The position numbers and the translations under genes were made by a program. Below the pieces are notes generated by a model. That model was not told the DNA's origin and did no database searches. It worked only from the letters and a program-made list of their open reading frames with translations. 48,695 nucleotides of DNA from Janthinobacterium sp. (GTDB lineage Bacteria; Pseudomonadota; Gammaproteobacteria; Burkholderiales; Chitinibacteraceae), in assembly GCA_025360045.1 (NCBI GenBank), contig JANYCY010000002.1:1-48695 (forward strand). Direction: 5' to 3'. Below, piece by piece: positions 1-8,430 of the stretch. The number at the start of each line of letters is the position of its first letter. Within the stretch, counting starts at the first letter, position 1.

Positions 1-1575
1 GTCCAGCGGCATCACCCCGGTGGCCGCGCCAAAGGCGACCAGGCCGGAGCCGGCCGGAAAGCTGATGCCGATCGGGAAGCGGGTGTGGCTGTCGCCGCCT
101 GTGCCCACAGTATCTGGCAGCAATAAGCGATTAAGCCATGAGTGAATCACACCGTCCCCTGGACGCAGCGATACACCGCCACGAGTTGAGATGAATTCTG
201 GCAATTCGTGGTGCATTTTGACATCCACTGGCTTTGGGTAAGCCGCAGTATGGCAGAACGATTGCATCACTAAATCAGCCGAGAAGCCAAGGCAAGCCAA
301 GTCTTTTAGCTCATCCCGAGTCATCGGGCCGGTGGTGTCTTGGGAGCCAACCGAAGTCATACGTGGCTCGCAATACGTGCCCGGACGAACGCCTGTTACG
401 CCACAGGCTTTGCCCACCATCTTCTGCGCCAAGCTAAAGCCTTTGCCCGAATCAACCGGTGCAACTGGGCGTTTGAATACGGTCGATGCAACCAAGCCCA
501 GTGATTCACGCGCTTTATCGGTTAAGCCACGGCCAATAATCAAAGGAATACGGCCGCCAGCGCGTACTTCATCTAGCAACACATCGGTTTTCAGGCTGAA
601 AGTTGAAACAACAGCGCCGTTTTTCTCGATTTTGCCTTCCAGTGGATAAACATCGATCACATCACCGGTTTCAAGCGTAGAAATATCCACTTCAATCGGC
701 AAAGCACCTGCGTCTTCCATGGTATTAAAGAAGATAGGCGCAATTTTTGTGCCTAGGCAGAAACCGCCAAAGCGTTTGTTCGGCACATAAGGAATGTCAT
801 CCCCTGTAAACCACAGCACCGAGTTGGTTGCTGATTTACGTGAAGACCCTGTCCCAACCACGTCACCAACGTAAGCGATTTTGTGACCTTTGGCTTTGAG
901 CGCATCCAACTGCTTGATCGGGCCAACGCTGCCAGGCTGATCGGCTTCAATACCTGGGCGCGGGTTTTTGAGCATGGCTAACGCATGCAATGGGATATCT
1001 GGGCGTGACCAAGCATCTGGTGCTGGTGACAAATCATCCGTATTGGTTTCGCCAGATACTTTAAATACCGTCAGTGTTACTTTTTCTGGCACAGCTGGGC
1101 GGCTAGTAAACCATTCTGCATCGGCCCATGATTGTAAAACTTGCTTAGCAAAGGCGTTGCCTGCATCAGCTTTGGTTTTAACATCATGAAATGCATCAAA
1201 CATTAAGAGTGTTTTGGAGAGTGCAGCAGCAGCAATCGCAGCGATTTCTGCGTCATCCAATAAATCAACTAAAGGCGCAATATTAAAACCGCCCAACATC
1301 GTGCCCAATAATTCAGTCGCTTTTGCGCGGCTGATTAAGCTGCAAACTTCTGAGCCATGTGCAACAGCAGCTAAGTAAGATGCTTTAACCTTGGCTGCAT
1401 TATCTACACCGGCTGGAACACGGTAAGTAATTAGGTCGACAAGAAAGGTCTCTTCCCCTTTTGGTGGGTTTTTTAACAGCTCGATGAGATCGGTTGTTTG
1501 CGACACATTCAGTGGAAGCGCTGGGATACCCTGTGCTGCGCGCTCTGCAACATGCTGACGATAGACTTCTAGCAC
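1..1575 (-). CDS. acnB: Aconitate hydratase B (AcnB), N-terminal 525 codons, cut by window edge
   Basis: Interconverts citrate and isocitrate in the TCA cycle using a [4Fe-4S] cluster; AcnB-type enzymes in many proteobacteria also run 2-methylcitrate chemistry and can bind mRNA when the cluster is lost. The reverse strand translates without a stop from codon 1 to the left edge. It opens with [22 protein letters not shown], close to the N-terminal HEAT-like domain of E. coli AcnB, and continues through the swivel domain ([16 protein letters not shown]) into the start of the catalytic part ([28 protein letters not shown]). The start is a GTG at 1575-1573, preceded by AAAGG about 8 bases upstream. 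No ATG fits, because the conserved MLEE-like N-terminus falls exactly on this GTG. The C-terminal part lies outside the window. It is transcribed away from the helicase gene, and no co-transcribed partner is visible. Confidence 0.96.
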   Translation of the reverse strand, partial: MLEVYRQHVAERAAQGIPALPLNVSQTTDLIELLKNPPKGEETFLVDLITYRVPAGVDNAAKVKASYLAAVAHGSEVCSLISRAKATELLGTMLGGFNIAPLVDLLDDAEIAAIAAAALSKTLLMFDAFHDVKTKADAGNAFAKQVLQSWADAEWFTSRPAVPEKVTLTVFKVSGETNTDDLSPAPDAWSRPDIPLHALAMLKNPRPGIEADQPGSVGPIKQLDALKAKGHKIAYVGDVVGTGSSRKSATNSVLWFTGDDIPYVPNKRFGGFCLGTKIAPIFFNTMEDAGALPIEVDISTLETGDVIDVYPLEGKIEKNGAVVSTFSLKTDVLLDEVRAGGRIPLIIGRGLTDKARESLGLVASTVFKRPVAPVDSGKGFSLAQKMVGKACGVTGVRPGTYCEPRMTSVGSQDTTGPMTRDELKDLACLGFSADLVMQSFCHTAAYPKPVDVKMHHELPEFISTRGGVSLRPGDGVIHSWLNRLLLPDTVGTGGDSHTRFPIGISFPAGSGLVAFGAATGVMPLD

Positions 1576-1692
1576 GGTTGGACCTTTCAAGTGATGATGG
1601 GATGGTGTCGAGAAAAACTCAGACTAGTGACATTTTACCTGTCTGGCTTTTAGATGTGAATCAAAGTGTAACTACTTTTGTTGCACTACAAT

Positions 1693-1967
1693 AGAAAGCC
1701 TCGCGCAAAGGCGCACCACTCATCCTGCCGTAAAGGCGGCTAAGTCGATTTAGCTTGCGCTTCTGCTCATCTATCGGTATGATCCGCAACCTTCTTTGTG
1801 CATTACCGCACAAATCCCCATCGTACCCTGACCTTCCCCCGCCTGTGCTGTATGAGACGCGGATTGACCGGTTAGCGTCGATGTAACGCTGACGGCCGAT
1901 TTCCGTATTTACTTCCGGAATGCGCCCGTCTTCCCGCTCGCCGCGGGATATATTCAAAGGAATATTC
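1693..1967 (+). promoter_or_regulatory. Long structured 5' leader of the DEAD-box helicase gene
   Basis: About 270 bases without a gene lie between a -10-like TACAAT (1687-1692) and the helicase ATG. They hold a series of short inverted repeats: 1739-1743/1750-1754 (GCTAA/TTAGC), 1795-1801/1808-1814 (TTTGTGC/GCACAAA, perfect), 1856-1860/1875-1879 (GACGC/GCGTC), 1901-1905/1916-1920 (TTCCG/CGGAA) and 1933-1937/1943-1947 (CCCGC/GCGGG). A last small hairpin, 1950-1955/1960-1965 (ATATTC/GAATAT), has the Shine-Dalgarno AAAGGA at its loop and right arm. Cold-inducible RNA helicase genes commonly carry long regulatory leaders, so post-transcriptional control is a reasonable inference. No known Rfam family is recognised from memory. 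The promoter assignment is weak because no good -35 was found. Confidence 0.6.
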
Positions 1968-3539
1968 ATGCCACATCGCGAAACCCATTCTGAAACTACG
2001 CCTAACGCATTTGCCGAAATGGGCCTTGCTACTGAGCTAGTACAAGAACTGATTAAGCTTGGTATCACCACACCTACTCCAGTACAAGCTGCTGCAGTTC
2101 CATTGTTGATGGCTGGCCATGATGTAATGGCTTCAGCTCAAACAGGTACAGGTAAGACTGCCGCATTCTTATTGCCAGCACTGCACAAATTATTTAAGCC
2201 AGCTAAGCACAATGCACGCGGCCCACGTGTTCTTGTTCTTACACCAACACGTGAACTTGCTGAGCAAGTTGCTAAAGTTGCGACAGATTACTGCAAACTC
2301 ATCCCACGTTGCAAGGTTGCTTGCGTAGTAGGCGGTGTTCCTTACCCAGTACAAAACCGTATGTTAGCCCAACCTTACGATGTACTTGTTGCTACTCCAG
2401 GTCGTTTGTCTGACCTGATGCGCGGCGGCCGTATTGACTTTGGTCGTTTAGATATGCTAGTTCTGGACGAAGCAGACCGCATGCTCGACATGGGTTTCAT
2501 TGACGAAGTTGAAGCGATTGTTTCTGCAATGCCGAAAGATCGTCAAACTGCCCTGTTCTCTGCAACACTTTCAGAAACAGTACAGCGCTTTGCCGGCCCA
2601 ATGCTGCGTGACCCACGCTTGGTTGAAATGGAAGTTACAGCCAACGCTCAGCCACAAATCGAACAAGCGGTTCATTACGCTGACGGTTACGAGCACAAGC
2701 AAAAACTGGTTGCTGCCTTGTTAAAAGAAGCCAGCGAAACACAATCGATTGTATTTACTGCAACTAAAGCAGACGCTGATGGCTTGGCCGAATGGCTGAA
2801 GCTAGAAGGCTTCCGCGCAGCAGCTATGCACGGTGACTTGGCTCAACGTGATCGTCGCCGTACCTTAGATCGTTTGCGTCGCGCAGAGATCGATATCTTG
2901 GTTGCAACTGACGTTGCTGCACGTGGTATTGACGTTGCAGGTATTGGCTTGGTGCTGAACTTTGACTTGCCACGTTTTGCTGAAGATTACATCCACCGCG
3001 TAGGTCGTACTGGCCGCGCTGGTCGTACGGGTAAAGCCATTTCACTGGTTACTAAAAACGACTTCATGTTGCTGACACGTATTCGTCGTCGTTACAACAT
3101 CGATTTCGGCACTGTTTCTATGCCAGGTCTTGAAGCACGCTTCAAGCCAGGTCAAGGCGGCAATGCAGGTGGCGGCTACGGTGATCGCAAGCCTTCTGGC
3201 GGCTACAAAGGTAAGCGTCCACAAGGCGGTGGCGGTTATGCTGGCTCAGGCGCTGGTAATGGCGGCGGCGGCTACGGTGCAGGTAATGGCGGCGGTTATG
3301 GCGACAAGCGTCGCAATGAATCACGCGGTGCAGATAGCCGTGGTACAGGCGAGCGTAGCAGCTTTGGCGGTAATGCAGGCGGCGAATCACGTGAAGCACG
3401 CGGTAGCTTCGGCGGCGGCGCTGGCAACACCAGCAGCAACCCAGGTAGCTTCCGCAATGGTAGCAGCGACCGTGGTGCGCCACGCGCAGAGCGTCCAGCA
3501 GGCAATGGCGAAACACGTCAACGCCGCGCTAGCTGGTAA
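1968..3539 (+). CDS. DEAD-box ATP-dependent RNA helicase, RhlE-like, with Gly-rich tail
   Basis: Cytoplasmic RNA helicase that remodels structured RNA, for example in ribosome assembly, RNA decay or cold adaptation. Two RecA-like domains fill residues ~10-375. The motifs seen in order are the Q motif (F...LGITTPTPVQ), AQTGTGKT, PTRELAEQ, TPGR, DEAD, SAT, ATDVAARGID and HRVGRTGRAGRTG. The last ~120 residues are low-complexity Gly/Tyr/Asn/Arg/Ser-rich (GGYG and RG repeats), typical of RNA-binding tails in RhlE/CsdA-type helicases. The ATG at 1968 is chosen over an in-frame ATG at 1920 because AAAGGA stands just before it and the conserved N-terminus begins soon after; the upstream ATG lies inside the structured leader. 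523 residues. Codon use is biased toward highly expressed codons. A strong terminator follows. RhlE is the best guess within the family; another DEAD-box subgroup is possible. Confidence 0.93.
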   Translation: MPHRETHSETTPNAFAEMGLATELVQELIKLGITTPTPVQAAAVPLLMAGHDVMASAQTGTGKTAAFLLPALHKLFKPAKHNARGPRVLVLTPTRELAEQVAKVATDYCKLIPRCKVACVVGGVPYPVQNRMLAQPYDVLVATPGRLSDLMRGGRIDFGRLDMLVLDEADRMLDMGFIDEVEAIVSAMPKDRQTALFSATLSETVQRFAGPMLRDPRLVEMEVTANAQPQIEQAVHYADGYEHKQKLVAALLKEASETQSIVFTATKADADGLAEWLKLEGFRAAAMHGDLAQRDRRRTLDRLRRAEIDILVATDVAARGIDVAGIGLVLNFDLPRFAEDYIHRVGRTGRAGRTGKAISLVTKNDFMLLTRIRRRYNIDFGTVSMPGLEARFKPGQGGNAGGGYGDRKPSGGYKGKRPQGGGGYAGSGAGNGGGGYGAGNGGGYGDKRRNESRGADSRGTGERSSFGGNAGGESREARGSFGGGAGNTSSNPGSFRNGSSDRGAPRAERPAGNGETRQRRASW

Positions 3540-3620
3540 GCCTGAAGGCTGCATTTAGTCATTAAATCTAATAAGCACTTGGGTACTTCTATACCATTCG
3601 CGTTTTTAGATTAAATTAAA

Positions 3621-3648
3621 CAGCCCATCCATTCGATGGGCTGTTTTT
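3621..3648 (+). terminator. Rho-independent terminator after the helicase gene
   Basis: A perfect 9-bp stem CAGCCCATC / GATGGGCTG (3621-3629 and 3635-3643) with a 5-base loop is followed directly by TTTTT. It lies 82 bases after the helicase stop and ends 17 bases before the next start, so it separates the helicase from the GNAT gene. Confidence 0.93.
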
Positions 3649-3664
3649 ACTTTTGAGCTAAGCC

Positions 3665-4183
3665 GTGAAACCCAAGCAAATAACACGCATTCGCCCCCTT
3701 ACCCTTGCTGACATCGATGCAATCATGCAGATTCAGAGTGCCTGCTACCCTGCCACACTATTAGAAGATGCTGCACACTTAGCCGCCAAACACCTAGAAT
3801 CTCCAGCAAGCTGCTGGGTGGCCATCCATCAAGACGAAGTTTTGGCCTATTTGTTAACCCATCCGTGGTCTAGTGATACCCCGCCTGATTTAAACGCCCC
3901 CCTTCCTCCTACAAGCCCCAATAGCCCCATTCATTACATTCACGACCTTGCCGTTCACCCCAGAGCTCAAGGATTAGGACTAGCACGCCAATTATTAGAT
4001 GCGGCCTTATCTTGGTCCAAGCAGCAGACATTCACCCATATCCGCCTTGTTGCAATTGCGGGTGCCGAGCCATTTTGGCTCAAACAAGGCTTTACACCAA
4101 TCAGCCAACTCAATGAAAAAATAATAAGCAAGCTGTCGGCTTACGGCCCCAATGCGCACTATCTTGAATTCAGTCTTAAATAA
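3665..4183 (+). CDS. GNAT-family N-acetyltransferase
   Basis: Predicted acetyl-CoA-dependent acetyltransferase of unknown acceptor. The 172-residue protein has the GNAT pattern. An N-terminal strand/helix (IRPLTLADIDAIMQIQSACYP) is followed by a central IHDLAVHPRAQGLGLARQLLDAA, which is the acetyl-CoA pyrophosphate-binding motif A (R/Q-x-x-G-x-G/A). A C-terminal IRLVAIAGAEPFWLKQGF comes next, where F-W/Y..GF is the usual motif B ending. The start is a GTG at 3665, immediately after the helicase terminator. The ribosome binding site is weak (GAGC 9 bases upstream), so the exact start is uncertain. An internal ATG at 3725 would cut into the domain and is less likely. The substrate cannot be inferred from the neighbours. 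Confidence 0.82.
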   Translation: MKPKQITRIRPLTLADIDAIMQIQSACYPATLLEDAAHLAAKHLESPASCWVAIHQDEVLAYLLTHPWSSDTPPDLNAPLPPTSPNSPIHYIHDLAVHPRAQGLGLARQLLDAALSWSKQQTFTHIRLVAIAGAEPFWLKQGFTPISQLNEKIISKLSAYGPNAHYLEFSLK

Positions 4184-4258
4184 AAAAACACACGACAAAA
4201 ACAATAAACACACACTGAGAAATAATCTAATTTAATAATCCCCTATTAAGATGAGAAT

Positions 4259-5434
4259 ATGACCAAACGCCCTCGCACCATTCGCCGCAGCCGTGGCGCT
4301 ACTGAAGTAGATGAATTAATTCACATCGCCAGCAGCCTCGCCTTGTCATGCACCCTCGTAGAAGATCGTTTTTGGCAAGATAAACTAGTCTATTTAGTGG
4401 CAGAAATTCTAAACGACGAAGATGAAGAAACACTTAATAGCGCCCTAGACACCCTATCTAAAACAGATCCACAGGCATGGAATGAGCTTGCTGACATTGT
4501 TGAGGCATGTACCGAAACGCATAACGTTATGATTGAAAAACAAGAACACCAAGCCGTCATGTTTGCTGTGCCGCTACTCGCTTGGTCTCGCTTTAATATT
4601 CCTTCCGGCCCACTTGGGGAAGATCGAATCAGCAGCCTTCGGCAACATCTTGCCGAGCAAGTTTTTGCTAAAGACGTTAAATTTTCTATGGCAGATTTTT
4701 TATTTAGCCCAGATCAGCTCCCTCAGGGCTATTGCAATACCGCCAAGCTCAGCAAGCTTCTGGCGGGTTTGAGCGCAGAAAACGGCACACTGGCTTGCGA
4801 GCAAGCCTCCAATGCTGAGCCAACTTCCTTTTTAACCGACACTCGCTATTTGCTTGGCGCCATTGCAGCACCCAAAGGGCAGGCATTATTTCACTGGCAA
4901 GAAGCCGATCATTCGCGCAAAGATATTTTGGCTCAGTGGCAGAAACACGGGCTTGCTTCCTTGCAATCCTTGTTTGCAGGGTGCGCAATGGAGTCGCTGA
5001 TCCCTCTTTCTTATTTTGCCGCATGGAGAGAGTCTGATCGTGCATCAAGGGCCTATTCGCTCCGTGCTACTGTTGCTTTCTTACAACTATCGCTCAGCAT
5101 TGAAGCAAGACAACTCACTTGCGTCATTGCCGCATGCCATAGTCGCCAGCTAGAAGAGTATCGAATTGGCTTTATTCGTCGCAATGAAGAGCCGATGCTG
5201 CACGGGGTTGTTTGGCTGTTGCTCGATGGTGAAGACGAACACACCGATTGTGTGGCCGATATTGAGGCCATATTGCGCGAGTCAGGCATTAACGACATCG
5301 TTATCCATGAGCACGCCTTTCCAATGGATCAGTGCGATGACTGCGGCAATCCATTGTTTCCCAATTTAGATGGTGATCTTTTGCATATTGAAACACCAGA
5401 AAATAAAGAAACACCCTCGCCGCATCTGCATTAA
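4259..5434 (+). CDS. DUF2863-family protein of unknown function
   Basis: A 391-residue cytoplasmic protein with no signal peptide or membrane segment. The N-terminal region contains LIHIASSLALSCTLVEDRFWQDKL, and the middle AVPLLAWSRFNIPSGP; both resemble what I recall of the betaproteobacterial DUF2863 family, whose function is unknown. The N-terminus is basic (KRPRTIRRSRGA), as in possible nucleic-acid-associated proteins. Near the C-terminus is a CxxC pair (QCDDCGNPLFPN) that could bind metal with other ligands or form a disulfide. The start ATG at 4259 is preceded by a purine-rich AAGATGAGA. A 75-base gap separates it from the GNAT gene, and a long hairpin follows it. The family call is from memory of sequence pattern and is moderately sure; no function is proposed. 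Confidence 0.75.
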   Translation: MTKRPRTIRRSRGATEVDELIHIASSLALSCTLVEDRFWQDKLVYLVAEILNDEDEETLNSALDTLSKTDPQAWNELADIVEACTETHNVMIEKQEHQAVMFAVPLLAWSRFNIPSGPLGEDRISSLRQHLAEQVFAKDVKFSMADFLFSPDQLPQGYCNTAKLSKLLAGLSAENGTLACEQASNAEPTSFLTDTRYLLGAIAAPKGQALFHWQEADHSRKDILAQWQKHGLASLQSLFAGCAMESLIPLSYFAAWRESDRASRAYSLRATVAFLQLSLSIEARQLTCVIAACHSRQLEEYRIGFIRRNEEPMLHGVVWLLLDGEDEHTDCVADIEAILRESGINDIVIHEHAFPMDQCDDCGNPLFPNLDGDLLHIETPENKETPSPHLH

Positions 5435-5461
5435 GAGAAAAGGCAGCGGCAAGAGCGCAGC

Positions 5462-5525
5462 ACTGTCGGGCTTAATTATCTAAGCGAGAAATCGCATGAT
5501 TAATATGAAGCCTGACAGTTTGTTT
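5462..5525 (+). terminator. Long hairpin with T-rich tail after the DUF2863 gene, probable terminator
   Basis: ACTGTCGGGCTT (5462-5473) pairs with AAGCCTGACAGT (5508-5519), 12 pairs with one G-U wobble in RNA. Inside it an inner stem GCGA/TCGC (5484-5487/5492-5495) closes a GAAA tetraloop, and TTAAT/ATTAA (5472-5476/5499-5503) could pair too. A TTTGTTT tract follows. It fits a terminator but is longer and more branched than the others in this window, so a small RNA or processing site is possible. Confidence 0.55.
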
Positions 5526-5560
5526 ATCGTTCGCAAGCCACAAGTCTGATCTTGTTAGAC

Positions 5561-5566
5561 TATAAT
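5561..5566 (+). promoter_or_regulatory. -10 box of probable promoter for the GGDEF gene
   Basis: A consensus TATAAT stands 21 bases before the chosen ATG at 5587. No convincing -35 hexamer lies 16-18 bases upstream, so it may need an activator. The predicted transcript would have a leader of only about 14 bases. Confidence 0.4.
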
Positions 5567-5586
5567 TGCCACGCCACTTAACAAAA

Positions 5587-7410
5587 ATGAACACCATGCG
5601 AACGCTCAGCAATCCTACCGATATTGCTCGTGAAACACTTAAGCAACTAACAATGCGTCGCGTCCCTCCGACGCCAGACCATTACGAGTCGATTTATCAT
5701 GAGATTGCGGGCACGCCAGATATCGACAAGCTACACCCCGGCATCAAAGAACTCCTAGCCACCATGGGGGCCTTTCCTCGGCAAACCCCAGAACTACAAC
5801 GCAATATTGAGCAATTACATAAACAAGCTGGCCAAGCCAGCTGGGCCAGCCTACCTGCACTGATTATTCGCAGCATTGAAAGCCAAGGCGGGCAAGCCGA
5901 ATTAAGCCGCAGCTGGGCCGATATCATTCGCGATCTAATTCGGCAATGGGAATTACGCAATCCCGTTTACACCCCCAGCCGCAAACAAGAATCACTAGAG
6001 AAAGTGCTGATTAATTTTGGTAGTGACGCGAATAATTTAAATGAAAAATTGTCCTCGCTCATTAAGGCATGGGCAGGAGCCAGTGTTGAAACAGGCGAGA
6101 GTCCAGAGGCTCTGACTGAGCATAATTTTGATACTTCCACCTTTTCTGCAAGCACCCCCTCTTCTAGCGATGAAAGCGACTGGCGAGACTGGCGAGACTG
6201 GCGAGATGCACTCACGCTAGCATTAACCGTGGGTATTCAGGCCAGACTCACCCACAATGTAGATCTACAAGAAGAAGCTGCAAATCTTGCCGCCGAAGTG
6301 ACCACCGTTAGCAACAATGCGGGCACACAAAAACTCATGCCTAGGTTGCGTAAGTTTTGGCTGCGACTTGAATTGCAAAACGATCAGGAAGTACGGCTCT
6401 GCGACGGCTTGATGGGTTTGTTGCGCCTACTCACCGACAATATGGCAGAAGTTGTCATTGAAGATGAATGGGTACGCGGGCAGGTAGCGGTAGTACAAGC
6501 AATTATGGCCCAGCCCCTAGATATGCGCGTTATTTACGATGCTGAAGCAGGCTTAAAAGAGGTTTTATTTAAGCAAGGGCAAATCAAACACAACCTTGTA
6601 GAAACACAAACCGTCCTTAAAAATATGATAGCCACTTTTATTGATCGTTTAAGTGTGATGTCTGACAGTACCGATCAATACCACAGCAAAATCAGCGAAT
6701 ATACCGAGCAAATTCAGCAAGCCAATAATTTAAGCAGCATTAAAGATGTTTTAGAGTCACTACTGGGCGACACGCGCAGCATGCAGCTCGATGTTCGCCG
6801 CTCTAGGGACGATCTACTTGAGGCGCGTACACAAGCGGACAATGCACAGCAGCGGATTATCGAGTTAGAGCAAGAATTAACGCACGTCAGCCAAAAAGTA
6901 AGAACCGACCAACTCACTGGCGCCCTAAATAGACGCGGGCTTGAAGAGATTTTTGATGTCGAGCTAGCAAGGGCGCTGCGTAGCGAAAGTCCTTTAACCA
7001 TTGGATTATTGGATATCGATAACTTCAAAAAACTAAATGACAGTCAAGGTCATGCCGCTGGCGATGCTGCACTGGTTCATTTAGTGGCTGTCGTAAAGGA
7101 TTTGCTGCGTCCTAGCGACTCTGTAGCGCGTTATGGTGGCGAAGAGTTTGTACTGGTTTTGCCAGAAACAGGCATTGATGAGGCGGTGAGTGTGATACAG
7201 CGCTTACAGCGTGAATTAACTAAACGCTTCTTTTTAAATAATAACGAAAAATTATTGATTACATTTAGCGCGGGAGTTGCGCTGGTACTGCCCGGCGAAG
7301 TGCGAGATCAAGTGATAGAGCGCGCAGATCAAGCCATGTATCAAGCCAAAAAACTTGGCAAAAATCGCGTAGAAATTGCTGAAACACCCACTGGTGTAGC
7401 CTTAAGGTAG
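5587..7410 (+). CDS. Cytoplasmic diguanylate cyclase (GGDEF domain)
   Basis: Makes cyclic-di-GMP from two GTP. The C-terminal ~165 residues are a GGDEF domain starting at DQLTGALNRRGL. The active site is GGEEF (residues ~517-521), and the product-binding inhibitory site RPSD sits five residues before it, so catalysis and feedback inhibition both look intact. Before it lies a long helical/coiled-coil segment (about residues 380-440). The N-terminal ~370 residues are a soluble, helix-rich region beginning with a TMRRVPPTPDHYESIYHEIAG motif that I recall from other betaproteobacterial GGDEF proteins; it has no named function. There is no signal peptide or transmembrane segment. Three tandem copies of WRD occur near residue 200. 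Start: an upstream TTG at 5566 overlaps the -10 box and is rejected; ATG 5587 is chosen, with ATG 5596 a close alternative, and neither has a clear Shine-Dalgarno. 607 residues. Confidence 0.88.
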   Translation: MNTMRTLSNPTDIARETLKQLTMRRVPPTPDHYESIYHEIAGTPDIDKLHPGIKELLATMGAFPRQTPELQRNIEQLHKQAGQASWASLPALIIRSIESQGGQAELSRSWADIIRDLIRQWELRNPVYTPSRKQESLEKVLINFGSDANNLNEKLSSLIKAWAGASVETGESPEALTEHNFDTSTFSASTPSSSDESDWRDWRDWRDALTLALTVGIQARLTHNVDLQEEAANLAAEVTTVSNNAGTQKLMPRLRKFWLRLELQNDQEVRLCDGLMGLLRLLTDNMAEVVIEDEWVRGQVAVVQAIMAQPLDMRVIYDAEAGLKEVLFKQGQIKHNLVETQTVLKNMIATFIDRLSVMSDSTDQYHSKISEYTEQIQQANNLSSIKDVLESLLGDTRSMQLDVRRSRDDLLEARTQADNAQQRIIELEQELTHVSQKVRTDQLTGALNRRGLEEIFDVELARALRSESPLTIGLLDIDNFKKLNDSQGHAAGDAALVHLVAVVKDLLRPSDSVARYGGEEFVLVLPETGIDEAVSVIQRLQRELTKRFFLNNNEKLLITFSAGVALVLPGEVRDQVIERADQAMYQAKKLGKNRVEIAETPTGVALR

Positions 7411-7423
7411 GCGTTCTGACAAT

Positions 7424-7462
7424 AAAAAACGCCGTGGCAAATATTGCAACGACGTTTTAATT
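7424..7462. terminator. Bidirectional terminator between convergent GGDEF and rfaE1 genes
   Basis: AAAACGCCGTGGCAA (7426-7440) and TTGCAACGACGTTTT (7444-7458) form a 15-position stem with two imperfect pairs and a 3-base loop. A-rich sequence lies on one side and T-rich on the other, so it can work in both directions between the two convergent genes. Confidence 0.8.
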
Positions 7463-7479
7463 TCTAAAGAGGCATAACG

Positions 7480-8427
7480 CTAAGCAAATAACTCATCAGG
7501 ATCCACTACCGCCGTCCCCAATTTTGCGACGACCACACCTGCCGCACGATTCGACCAATCCATCGCCTCGGGCATCTCTAAGCCAGCGGCCAGCATCAAA
7601 CCCAAGGTGGCAATCACGGTATCCCCTGCGCCAGACACATCAAACACTTCATGCGCATGGGTGGGCTTATGCACGACACCTTGCTTGCGAAACAAGGTCA
7701 TCCCTTCTTCGCTACGTGTAACCAGCAGTGCATCCAAATCTAAAGATGCACGCAAAGTTTCGGCTTTTTCTGCTAGCTCGCCATCATTCGTCCATTTTCC
7801 GGCAACCTGCTTAAACTCGCTGCGATTAGGCGTCAGCAAGGTCGCCCCGCGATAACGCTCATACTCATCGCCCTTGGGGTCAACCAAGACAATTTTGCCA
7901 GCTTTGCGTGCGATATCGATCATCATTTGAACATGACGTAAGCCGCCCTTACCATAATCAGACAGAATTACGACATTCACTTCGGGCAGCAAAGCTTTGA
8001 AATCATCCAGCTTGGCCGCCAAAACTTCGTGACTAGGCTCGCTTTCAAAATCGATACGCAGTAGTTGCTGCTGCCTTGCTAAAACACGCAGCTTCACGGT
8101 GGTATCAATATTTGCATCACGGTGAAAATAGGTACTGACTCGATCGACGGCCAAAAGGCTTTCTAAGCTGCGCCCTGCCTCATCATCCCCAATCACGGCC
8201 AGCAGATGCACTTGTCCACCCAAGGCGGCGATATTGCGTGCCACATTGGCAGCGCCACCTGCTCGCTCTTCTGTGCGGCGAATGCGTGCCACGGGCACAG
8301 GCGCTTCGGGCGAAATACGCTCTACATCACCAAACCAATAGCGATCCAGCATCACATCACCGACTACCATGACGCGTGCCTTGGCAACGGCGTCTTGTAG
8401 CATTTTTTTGCCTTCAGGAGAGAGCAT
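7480..8427 (-). CDS. rfaE1: D-glycero-beta-D-manno-heptose-7-phosphate kinase (RfaE1/HldA)
   Basis: Phosphorylates D-glycero-D-manno-heptose 7-phosphate at C1 in the pathway to ADP-heptose, the inner-core LPS sugar donor. The 315-residue protein is a PfkB/ribokinase-fold kinase. It has VVGDVMLDRYWFGDVERISPEAPVPV at the N-terminus, RAGGAANVARNIAALGG (substrate/ATP region) and the C-terminal DVSGAGDTVIA motif with the catalytic Asp. It equals the N-terminal half of E. coli HldE and lacks the nucleotidyltransferase half, so a separate rfaE2/hldC should exist elsewhere in the genome. The start has AGGG 6 bases upstream. It begins 3 bases after pyrF ends, so it is co-transcribed with pyrF. The epimerase for the last step, hldD, lies at 20594-21589. 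Confidence 0.95.
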   Translation of the reverse strand: MLSPEGKKMLQDAVAKARVMVVGDVMLDRYWFGDVERISPEAPVPVARIRRTEERAGGAANVARNIAALGGQVHLLAVIGDDEAGRSLESLLAVDRVSTYFHRDANIDTTVKLRVLARQQQLLRIDFESEPSHEVLAAKLDDFKALLPEVNVVILSDYGKGGLRHVQMMIDIARKAGKIVLVDPKGDEYERYRGATLLTPNRSEFKQVAGKWTNDGELAEKAETLRASLDLDALLVTRSEEGMTLFRKQGVVHKPTHAHEVFDVSGAGDTVIATLGLMLAAGLEMPEAMDWSNRAAGVVVAKLGTAVVDPDELFA

Positions 8428-8430
8428 CGT

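Noticed and set aside
1661-2071. Minus-strand frame across the helicase leader and start
   Set aside because: Overlaps the helicase N-terminus antisense, and no protein family is recognisable. The leader hairpins explain the sequence better.
3130-3558. 142-codon Ala/Val-rich frame overlapping the helicase tail in a shifted frame
   Set aside because: It is the shifted reading of the repeated GGC-rich tail; the composition is an artefact of the repeats.
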